The notes under the pieces: generated by a model
Told to the model about the DNA's origin: nothing
Seen by the model: only the letters and a program-made list of their open reading frames with translations
The model's database searches: none
Translations under genes and position numbers: made by a program
Source: Axinella damicornis
Lineage: Eukaryota > Porifera > Demospongiae > Axinellida > Axinellidae
Direction: 5' to 3'
Assembly: GCA_963931865.1 (NCBI GenBank)
Contig: OZ007505.1
Coordinates: 19,051,139 to 19,115,138 of the forward strand
Length of the DNA stretch: 64,000 nucleotides
Part shown: positions 42,201 through 59,300 of the stretch, one piece after another
Layout: the number at the start of each line of letters is the position of its first letter
Numbering within the stretch: position 1 is the first letter of the stretch

Positions 42201-44379
42201 AGTCATAGATTTTTCTTCGTGGCTTCCAAGTCGTATAGTCAGAAATGCTAAACAAACCCATTCCAAGGAGTCTGTGCACAAAATACAACGATAGTAGACA
42301 TTCATTCCAGTTAATAATAATTTTGAGATACCTTTCTCCAACCAGGTTTCTAACCAACCACATCAAGCTTATAGACTTGCTGTTCTTTGGTTGTGTTGTG
42401 ATTTCCTATAGTGAACCGGTTCAAGAGGAAGTCAGCAATATTCCATGTTCAAGGTCGCATCAAATTAAATACACACAAGTTTATAAGTTTTATATAACTA
42501 TATACCTTGATATCCTCTGGGTTCACTGTGAAAATAATCACTCTCCACAAGATAAAGATAGCAAAGATGGGACTGCCAACCTCTTGATACCTATAATTAT
42601 CGTAAACAACCATGTACAGTTGTAAAGAGGTAACTGGAATAGCAACTAAAGTACTGTGGTGAAAACTATTTCAGGTGAAAACTCCCTCAAGAATACACCT
42701 ATACTTATTTTCTTTTGGTAGAGCTGAGTGGATTCCTAGGAGCAAAAGAAATTGTAAACACCATGTAGAGCTGTAACAAGGTAACTGGAAGAGCAACTAG
42801 TGTTGTAAACCTTGTCCTTTTTTGTAATTGGAAGCCTCATATTGACTGGTTAATTGGCAATATGGTATGCTATGTCAACTCATCAATAGTAAACTACATG
42901 CACTGACCTTTGCAGGTTGGTCTGCAAAGGTCTGTACCAGGAGCGCATAATGAGGTAGAGGAGCAGTGGGGTAGAGGAGCGGAAGGAAGGAAGGAGCGTG
43001 AAATGACCATGCAAAAGATTAAATATTGAAAAACTTTCCAACGGTAGTCCCGCTACTATTATTAGCATGCATGGAAGAGAGAGAAGATAGTGTCCGTAAG
43101 TGTCGCGGGATGTTTCCCAGCAGTCGTGAACTCCAGAAAAGCAGAAGGGGCGGTTATTTGTTATTTCCACTAGTCGAGACGCCCGCTTGGCTGTGTGAAG
43201 CGGCTCGATCAACCGCATCGTCATACAGCACTTTCTCGAGGTCTGTCACTACCAGTATGTCATTCCCTTGCCTCACTATACCATTGATACTGGCCTTTTC
43301 TCTGTCTTCTAGTAGTCATCCTTCGTGAAGTTTCCGTACGCGTGCAAGCTAAAATTAGTAACAGGACTACCGTGTCACGCTCCTTCCTTCCTTCCGCTCC
43401 TCCACCTCATTATGTGCTCCTGTCTGTACAGAACTTCAGAAATGATGACAATCATGGTTCAAAATATACCATGGTTCCAGTGCAGACAATAACGGGTTAT
43501 TAAAATAGTAAGCCAATAATTGACTGGCATTGTGGTCAATTATTGGGTACAGGTTCACAACACCATATATCACTGTAAAAATGCTAATTTGAAACAACCC
43601 AAGAGCGGTTAGTATGACTGAGTCCTTGTTGCGAAACTGTACGTGTTCCATTACATGCCGTAGCTACGGTAGGAGTTAAGGTCTCAATAAGTCTTAAGAG
43701 TTAAGTCTTGAAATTATCCGATGCCTCAAGTATCATACCTGGAATTGTACAGTGAAATGATACTTTGAAGTACGTATCACACATGCAAATGATGCCACAC
43801 TACCTTACATATGATGTCAAGAGCGCATAAGTAGGTTGTTTGAACATCATATTTCTTGCACATAGAATCGCAACAAAACTTACTCGACATAGATTCAATA
43901 TGCACAGCAAGTACCCAAATCGTAGTTGTCACTGGAACTGCAGTGAGCTAGTTAATGTCCCTACTAACTACTAACTCAGTAGTGACTACTAGCCAAAAAT
44001 CTCTAGTACGAAGAGCGTGAGCAGCTTGATTCTGGTGCTTAACTTAAGAGTGTATCACTTATGGTACACTGAAGATGCGTACTCACCACCAGCGAATTAT
44101 ATCCGACAGGGGGAGTTCATCATTTCCACTGTCCTTGCGTGCCCTCAAGATATCAGGGATGTGTCCCAGGTAGAAGCTATAAAAAGAAAAAAAAAACAGC
44201 GAACAGTACAAGTTTCAAAGTATAAATATCACTGATCTAACATACCTGGGCAACTTTGGTGAGGGGATGTGCGAGTACTTCCAGTGAATGTAGTAGATGT
44301 AGACGGTGAGCACCAGGAACGCTGCAAACAGCAACCCCACCAACCCACCAGCAGTGTACAATACAAAGAGACCAAGCAT
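33299..44379 (-). CDS. CYP46-like: Cytochrome P450 copy C, CYP46-type
   Basis: A 522-aa paralogue of A and B on the opposite strand. Exons in coding order: 44379-44246, 44176-44087, 42590-42506, 42405-42332, 42271-42185, 42104-41966, 41856-41704, 41162-41012, 39736-39674, 35362-35290, 35224-35140, 34994-34881, 34781-34693, 34627-34558, 33460-33299. Exons 2-14 have the same lengths as in A and B; the last exon is 18 bases longer, ending SVNNNY. Frame is open throughout. Motifs are a membrane anchor, AGQETT, ETLR, and FGLGHRSCIG with haem Cys462. The region after ETLR reads MYPPAFGISKSPGPGG. Exon 4 differs most from the other copies (MWLVRNLVGER), so the gene has diverged but looks intact. Intron 9 (4.3 kb) is loaded with nested repeats. 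It starts about 220 bases from CEP41, head-to-head, so a shared promoter region is likely. Confidence 0.92.
33551..33948. mobile_element. TAGCCTCG foldback element, perfect 9-bp TSD
   Basis: A 398-base element in intron 14 of P450 C. Its inverted ends include TAGCCTCGTTCCGAGTCCC and an inner CCCAGCTTTTCATCGCTTGC arm, and a further pair (GGGCCTGGTACATTTCCTCA and its complement) lies further in. The flanks 33542-33550 and 33949-33957 are both CCCTATAGC. A diverged relative is at 48590-48902. Confidence 0.92.
34044..34300. mobile_element. CAGTGGCGG-family element, truncated
   Basis: It begins CAGTGGCGGTTTTAGAAATT and shares the CGCAAAGCGCGGAAAAAT and GGATGGGCT...TTGTGCTTTGCACTGCA segments with 28264-28750. 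No inverted right end is found before the next exon of P450 C. Confidence 0.65.
35962..36654. mobile_element. TA-flanked MITE (Tc1/mariner-like ends)
   Basis: Exact inverted ends of about 28 bases start CAGTGCTCCAGAGCAAGAGA, and TA is present on both outer sides. It lies in intron 9 of P450 C. The 690-base interior is AT-rich with no transposase frame, so it is non-autonomous. Confidence 0.88.
36905..37012. repeat. Repeat tail with GCATGCGCGCGCAGGGTAA
   Basis: A CAGACAGACGACAGAC run is followed by GATTGCTTAACCCCGCTTCG and the GC-rich tail. A second copy at about 61921-62012 has the same order of parts. It is probably the tail of an interspersed element. Confidence 0.75.
37180..37316. mobile_element. 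Foldback element in P450 C intron 9
   Basis: The left arm TCACCATAGTACCAAGCTAT and its exact reverse complement lie at the ends. The inner sequence ATATCACGAGTTTGTTGCC...GGCGACAAACAAGTGATAT pairs again, and the core has TGTTACGAGTGCGAAGCATGA. It is related to 9589-9699. Confidence 0.88.
37425..37505. repeat. Threefold tandem repeat
   Basis: A unit of about 33 bases, ACTGTACATAATACGGAT followed by a CGTGACC end, occurs three times with changes. The function is unknown. Confidence 0.75.
38339..38447. repeat. Direct duplication of about 48 bases
   Basis: The phrase AGTCAATAATGTTCACAAGG, followed by GTCAAGTACGAAGCTTTCTCTC, occurs twice in a row. Just to the left (38274-38345) an inverted pair is formed by ACTTATCATCATTACATTGT and its near complement. 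Confidence 0.8.
38510..39430. mobile_element. Element with AAGTATGAAAATCGG inverted ends
   Basis: AAGTATGAAAATCGGCACCG (38510 onward) is the reverse complement, with few changes, of sequence ending near 39418. The pairing extends outward and inward over about 70 bases, including TAGCCACAG. A CAGTGGCGGATC element (38682-39258) lies inside it, so the insertions are nested. Confidence 0.72.
38682..39258. mobile_element. CAGTGGCGGATC-family element, most complete copy
   Basis: The left end CAGTGGCGGATCTAGGGG and right end CTCTAGATCCACCACTG are inverted. The interior has ACCTTGACCGTTCGCGGGCT, a three-fold 30-base tandem unit with TTAGTCAATCTTCTTTGCGT (38983-39064), and the CGCGCTTTGCGCGGACTGATC segment near the right end. 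No transposase is visible. Confidence 0.82.
40449..40622. mobile_element. GC-centred foldback element
   Basis: Arms of about 75 bases begin TATATCCCTGGCCAGCGGGA; a CCGAGGGCGAAGCCCGAGG core lies between them. It is in intron 8 of P450 C. One arm ends in CCGCGGGAAAGG and the other reads CCTTTCCCAACGG. Confidence 0.88.
41377..41498. mobile_element. TAGTCTCG foldback element
   Basis: The left arm TAGTCTCGGTCCCAGACCCA matches 20006 onward. The right end GGTCTGGAAACGAGACT is diverged. The centre has a doubled TACTGGAAGCG phrase. It is in intron 7 of P450 C. Confidence 0.72.
42929..43436. mobile_element. MITE with GGAAGGAAGGAAGGAGCGTG arms
   Basis: Inverted ends of about 60 bases contain GAGC(A/G)CATAATGAGGT and GGAAGGAAGGAAGGAGCGTG. 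The left arm carries an extra 16-base duplication (GTGGGGTAGAGGAGC). It sits in intron 2 of P450 C, where short frames in the interior lack family similarity. Confidence 0.78.
43992..44041. mobile_element. Fragment of TTAA-flanked MITE
   Basis: The phrase CCAAAAATCTCTAGTACGAA followed by GAGCGTGAGCAGCTTGAT is nearly identical to part of both arms of 55654-56080. It is a solo arm fragment in intron 2 of P450 C. Confidence 0.7.
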
Positions 44380-44599
44380 CTTCAGAGTATAGTACGCACG
44401 CACACTTGAGTTTTCGTTTCCCACTTCCTGCGATTGGGGCCGGCCGGGGCGAGCTGTCTTATGCAATTGCATCTGCGGCGCGCGCATGCCGGGAGCACAT
44501 ACATTGCTATGGTTACAAGACCACACAGTCTGTGATCATATCAGAGGATAGTTCAACAGCTCCAGAGCTAGCTCGAGGTGGAGGTAGCCACAGTCCAGT
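44380..44599. promoter_or_regulatory. Bidirectional promoter region P450 C / CEP41
   Basis: About 220 bases separate two divergent start codons. The stretch is GC-richer than its surroundings (CGGCCGGGGCGAGC, GCGGCGCGCGCATGC) and contains a candidate RFX X-box (44503-44516). Sharing of control elements is inference from spacing. Confidence 0.55.
44503..44516 (+). promoter_or_regulatory. Candidate RFX X-box
   Basis: ATTGCTATGGTTAC fits the RYYNYY-N2-RRNRAC X-box pattern with one mismatch (T for R at the fourth base of the second half). It lies about 84 bases upstream of the CEP41 start, a distance typical for X-boxes of ciliary genes. CEP41 is a ciliary and centrosomal gene, which makes the match plausible. 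Confidence 0.45.
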
Positions 44600-52957
<8,358 letters not shown>

Positions 52958-52974
<17 letters not shown>

Positions 52975-53025
52975 CAAGACCAATCTCTATCTCTAGCACG
53001 CCTTGGAAATGACAAGACCAATCCT
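52958..53025. repeat. Tandem duplication at the CEP41 stop codon
   Basis: CACGCATTGGAAATGACAAG...ACCAAT (about 52959-52984) recurs as CACGCCTTGGAAATGACAAG about 39 bases on. The first copy holds the last codons and stop of CEP41; the second lies in its 3' untranslated region. Confidence 0.85.
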
Positions 53026-53376
53026 GCACAGAGACTAGCCTAGTGTTTTTAATGTATTTATGTGCACACCTTTCTCTTACACGGCTCTGTTTCTTTCCTA
53101 TGGTCTCGTGACGTGAGTGTTGTTGCACTATCCTCGTTGCGTTCAGAGGCTGTCTCCTGTTCCAGGTCAAGTAAGCAGTCAAGCGGAGTGAGGGATGGCC
53201 TGAGGACAAGACTAGCACACTAATGTGCATGTTTCTTCTTCCTAGCTAACACTAGACAGACTGAATGGCTTCAGGTCATAGCCCCATTAATGAATATTTG
53301 GACTTCCCCGAGTCATGAATAAGAGCTCTGCGAGTTCTGGATTTTTTTTGTGGTTCATGCATGCTAGCTGTGGACT
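52975..53376. other. CEP41-LTA4H intergenic region
   Basis: About 400 bases hold the CEP41 3' end and the LTA4H promoter. No TATA box is obvious close to the LTA4H start. Nothing else is recognised. Confidence 0.6.
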
Positions 53377-56300
53377 ATGGCTGCTAGCAAAGACCCTAAT
53401 TCCTCTTGCAACTCTGGCGAGGTTGTCGTGAACCACTGGGACTGGCAGGTGGAGCCAGATTTTGCTGCTAGGAAGCTGTGCTGTTCGATCACCTTACATG
53501 TCACAGCCCTTGAGGACGGCGTAGCAAATCTCGTAAGTCATGTTGACATCTTTACTCTGATGTGTTGCTCAACAACATGACATGTTTAGTTGTGTAGCTG
53601 GCAATCAACACTGGTACTTCACTGATGAAGTGCACTGACCGGTGCACTGGTTCACACCATGATGAGCAGTTCCTAACACGTAATCTCTCCGCTTACAGTA
53701 ACATTGCGAGAGATTAGAGGGTGGAAAATTATGTTCTCAAGTTCTCTGAGAAGGCTGTACTAGTCTAAAATAGGCCTTGCTCTGACCTTGCCAACTCTAC
53801 TGCAGTTTGAAACGTGGTGTGTGTATACATACGTAGCAGCAAGTGACAGCCTATACCTTGTATGAGTGAGTTTGTTTACTCTGAGATTGCTACTGGTGGC
53901 TAAGGTCCAAGGTCCCATAGACGCTGTAGTCAGAGCTGCGACCGGACTTATCGGCGAAGCTTGACCCTGTAAACTAAGGAAGGGGTGGAGCATTCTTCCG
54001 TATACTATCATCGGTCAAGCGGTCAAAGGCTGAAATACAGCACAGTCAAACGGTCAAGTGTCTTTTTGCGATGCGGTCAAGTGGTCAAGAAGCAAAAATG
54101 ACAGTCAAGATATTTTGACCTCGGTCGCAGCTCTGACTACGGCGTCGATGGGAGTGTCACCACCCCCTTGAGTTCTTAGCTATTGATCTAACGACAGCTT
54201 GGTTGTCAATATTTTACTTGACCCGTCGTATACCCTGGTGCTGATACCACACTCGTACACTCAAGACACTCTCTAGTCTCATTCCCAGACCCCCCTCGGG
54301 AACGAGACTAGCTAATCTCATGGATTTGTACTGTACAATGTAGCTGCACTATATAGCTATATAAGGACTAGTGGGTGGGCCAAGAGCAATACCTACAGTA
54401 CATGTTGCAACTGTTTGTAAGCTTCTTTTCATTGTGATTTGTTCTTTCAGGTGCTGGATGTGTGTGACCTGAATGTGAGCTCTGTGGTGAATGCTGACAG
54501 CGGCGAGACTCTTCAGTTTAAGATCCAGTCCCCCGAGGGAGCCTTTGGCTCTGTCCTCTGCATCACACTTCCCAGTACTTGTGCGAAGAAGTGAGCACAG
54601 ACTTGGAGGTCAAAGTATTTGCACACACTATTGGTTCACTCTCTTCTCCCTCTCAGAGGTGCAGCGGTAAAGGTGACAGTTCAGTATGAGACTTCCCCCT
54701 CCTGTACTGCTGTGCAGTGGCTGGAGCCAGCCCAGACAGCAGGCAAGGTTCATCCCTACCTCTACACTCAGTGCCAGGTAATGTCTTTTACCAAATATGG
54801 GTTGTTGGTTTACCAAATATGGGTTGTCGGTTCATGTCAGACAGGGATTTGATTTCTCTTTCAGTTTCATTAGCTTGTGCTTACATTCATCCTTCCTCAG
54901 CCCATCAATGCTCGCAGCATGTTACCCTGTCAGGATACTCCCTCTGCCAAGACAACATACTCTGCTGAGGTAGGTATGTTTACATGAGTAAAATGCACTC
55001 CTTTTGGTACTTTAGATAGATGGCCTGAGTAAAGTGACTAAAAGGCAAAATCAAATGTGGTTACTTTGTGATCTAAGAATGGAATCTCTTATTGCATCCA
55101 TTTGAGACCCTCATTAATTTTGCTTTCCTCTATGTGTAGCCTAGTGGTCTCTTTGTGCTCCACACTCTTCCACAATTGTTACCCTCCGGACCGCCCCTTC
55201 ATCTCTAGGTGACTGTTCCATCAGAATTGACAGCACTGATGAGTGGTGAGAGGTTGGTCAGTGAGCCACACCCCACGAAGGCAGGAAAGACGGTGTTCAA
55301 GTTCCGGCAAGAGATACCTATTCCATCCTACCTGGTTGCTCTGGTGGTGGGAGCTCTTGAGAGCAGGTGAGGTGGTAGCTTCGAACCTCCACACCTGGGT
55401 TCGAGGTTGCTGCATGAGGATTGTCTACTATGTGAAAATCTATGAGCAAAAAGTAGGCGTATTACAGGAGAGACATTCCTATACTGGTACAGAGTAAATG
55501 GGTGTGAGTCTGATTGCATTCACAGTAGCATTTAGATTCCTGATTAACTCTCCAATGATTTTCATTTTGGAAAAAATGGTGCAATTGTAGGTGACCCAGT
55601 CCATATAATTATGCCCACTCGATCAAACTCAACTGGAAGTCATGCACATTTAAGGTTACGGGATACTCGTGCGCGCGCGGTACGAAATGTATTGGGAAAT
55701 GTATACTTAAGCTCGCTAACCAAAAATCTCGAGTACGAAGAGCGTGAGCAACTTGATACTGGCGGTGGAGGTGCGCTGTCACAAGGTGCAGGGCATGACG
55801 GAAGCTTTTACCGATACGCTGTATAGCCGTGCAAAAATGAGCAGTTCAGTTCACCAAAAAGCCGTATTTACCGCTTTTCTCGAGCGAGACAGCAGATAAA
55901 TTTGCCAGGGATTATACTATTGCAAAAAGCTTCCGTCATGCCCTGCACCTTGTGACAGCGCACCTCCACCGCCAGAATCAAGTTGCTCACGCTCTTCGTA
56001 CTCGAGATTTTTGGTTAGCGAGCTTAAGTATACATTTCCCAATACATTTCACACGCCGCGCGCACGAGTATCCCGTAACCTTAAAGCTGCTAGGCACAAG
56101 AAGTACATACCTGTTAGCCATCATTTTTGTTGGCATGCTGTTGTCTTTGAAATCTCACCAATCGCTGTGCCCTTTCAAATTGTACACAGCAAACTGGCCA
56201 ACTTGTTCCTACTATACCATCCACCTTAGTAGATACAATTCTTTGTCTCAGTACTCAAATTTGCAGTGCTGGCAGGCATTTTGTTTAGGTCTGCTCAGAA

Positions 56301-59300
56301 GTATAATACTGTGTAGTGGTGCTTCGCCCTTCTTCACCCAGGAAGATTGGTCCACGGAGCCATGTGTGGTCTGAAAAGGAGGTGGTAGATCAAGCAGCCA
56401 GGGAGTTTGAGGAGGTGGGCCACTCTCCTCCCATCCAGTTGTCTCCACTGTGAAACCTAGCATGGCTTACAAGTTGTACATTGTTCCTGCTCAAGAGATA
56501 TTGAATTGAATCAGAGGTACATGTATACTTGCCCATTTCACAGACAGAGATAATGCTTCAAGCAGCAGAGGAGATAGTCGGACGGTACATCTGGGGCCAG
56601 TACGATCTCCTCGTGCTGCCCCCTTCGTTCCCCTATGGTGGGATGGAGAACCCCAGCCTCACATTCGTTTCTCCCACTCTGCTTGTGAGTATGTGATCTG
56701 TTTTTGTATTTGCACGTTCATAGCAATACATTATTATGAGTATGGAATCATGAAGGAGCTACCACAGTCCCTTTCTCCTCCTCTGCAGGCTGGTGACAAA
56801 TCCCTTGCAAATGTAAGTCCACACACCATTGTAGCACTTCTGTTGAGTGCTCTCCTTTACAAGTTGCACTGGAGTAGTGAAAGTGAAAGTGGATGTTGTA
56901 GTCTCAACAAAACTTACAATATCAGTGGCATCAGGGATTGATCAGCCTTGCATGTACTTGTGTACATATAGGCAGGTGGGCAGCTATTATCTGCTCGTGC
57001 AGGTCTAAACCGGTCATTACTGCATATCCAGATTAGATAATAAGCACAGCTGCTGAACATCTGCTGAACACTTAGTATGACCCGGGAGTTATACTATAAA
57101 ATGTTTACATGACAGTACTATAAAATGTTTACATGACAGTACGATGATTGTATACAAGTGGCTTCGCTGGTTGGCTACTACTCACTTGGCTACTGCCCCT
57201 CATTTGCCTACATAGATGTATACTGTCTATATATAGCTGCAGAAATTTCTTGAATTGTTTTTATTCAGGTGGTGGCTCATGAAGTGTCCCACAGCTGGAC
57301 TGGGAACCTGGTCACTAACATAACATGGGAGGAATTTTGGTTAGCAGTAGTGCTTACCGACAGGTGTTACAATCCTCGAATGGAGGCTGCCAGTAGTTCC
57401 TGTGACTGGAAAGGTCAGCTATTTGCTTCCCGTATAGGCTAAATGAAGGCATCACCACCTATCTTGAGAGGAAGATTGTGGGCAAGCTTCATGGAGAACA
57501 GGAGCGTCACTTGCATGCAATGGGTAAGTGGAAGAGCACTGTACACTTGTATACACTGTCCAGTGTTAATGAAAGGGTTCAACTCTATCTCATGCAGATG
57601 GATGGAAAGCCTTGATTGATGCAGTGAGTATATATATCATATTATGAATTTGGATCAATTGTTCTAATTAGCTCACATTGCGACCCTCTCAGATTGACTG
57701 CTTCAAGCGTGACAACAAGTACCCCCTGACTGCCCTGGTCCCCCGTCTTGCTGGGGTCCATCCTGAGGATGCTTTCTCTTCCATTCCTTATGAGAAGGGA
57801 TCTGCTTTCCTGTTCTATCTGGAGACACTGCTGGGAGGACCAGGTCTGTAAGGTGTGTGTGTGTGTGAGGGGGGGGGGGGGGGGGGGGGGGGGACAGCTT
57901 ACTTATTTACCACCTTAACTTGTAATAATAAAATGGTTAGTCATTGCATTATGCAAGAGTATATAGGTGCTCATGGGCAGTGATGGAGATACGTACTTAG
58001 AGAGTGGGAAGTAAATTCACCAAAAATTCCAGGATCCAGCTGGGGATTGAAATCCCTGAATACTAGCCTGAAAGTTACATAAAACGGTAAAACCAGCATT
58101 GCCTAGAGCCCATTCCCTCATGATTCTCCTGTATCTGACTTTGGTAGGTTCTCTTGATGATTTCCTGAAGAGCTACGTGGAGAAGTTCAAATTTGGCACC
58201 ATCTCTTCTGAAGTGTGGAAGCAGTACTTTCTGGAGTATTTTCACCAACAGGTAAAATGACTGGAGCTTTGCAGGTTGACTGAGGGAGCAGTAATACAAC
58301 ACAATCTACAGTACAGTTTAGTTATGCATGCATAAGTGATTTTCTACTCTGTTGATGTCCGTAGTGCTCGATCCCTCAACCTACGTACCTGCAAAGCTCT
58401 GTGCTAGCAATAGCAACGCTATTCATCTGTTTGCATGAGTTTGTACCAGCAATTCGTTCAAGTCTTGGGTTGAAAACATTATGATGTACGGTAAATGATT
58501 CCATGTTGTAAGTGGCTATGACAAACGTAATTTCTTGCACTATAATTATGTGTACATGTCACTGTACATGTCACCCTAAAGAATGAGATTTCTCTTTCAT
58601 GCATGTGTCAAATGGTTAAGTAGACTCACATTCGTTATTGTTTAGGCAAGTGACGGCATGTTTGACAGTGTTGAGTGGGAGAAGTGGTTGTACACTCCCG
58701 GGATGCCACCCTACACACCAGAGTGAGTTGATAAACGTAACCTAACTGCCGAAGTGTGAAGCAATACAAACATGTATGTGGTAATTTCATAGGGTTGACT
58801 GTTGTTCACACCAAACATTGGTTTGCCTCAAGAGAGATGAGCGTTAGCCTCATTTCCAGGCCACTCCTGGCCTGGGAACGGGCTGTGCATGAGATGAACC
58901 AGCTGTAAATTTGATGGAAACGAAAGAAAGTGGTGCTTCAATTCGATAAGCATATGTGCATGGGTATGATATGATATGGGTAGAAGCTCAGTACTATCAC
59001 TATAATAGATGCAAAGCATTGATACACTGGTAATTACCCATGCGTGGTGCATTTCAACATGTCAGAACATCAGACGTTTACACATCTCGCAAGGAAAGAC
59101 TTTCAACCAATCTGGTGCAATGAAATCCAGTCACATGACTGCACTTTGCATTAACTAGACGATTGTTTTCGAAGAAAGTGAATTTCCTTTTCGAGATAAG
59201 AATCAGTAAGGTAATCCATGCCTAGAGTAACTAAGATCTGTAAAATGTGTAGGACCTGACCATTCCTACGTACCCTGCACTTTGTTAGGGCATTTACCAA

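Noticed and set aside
33299..44379. P450 copy C as a pseudogene
   Set aside because: Considered because of its large repeat-filled introns, but all 15 exons are open, in frame, and keep the haem and ExxR motifs.
55952..56374. 140-codon frame across a foldback element
   Set aside because: Most of it lies in the inverted arm of a TTAA MITE and in LTA4H exon 6 in the wrong frame.
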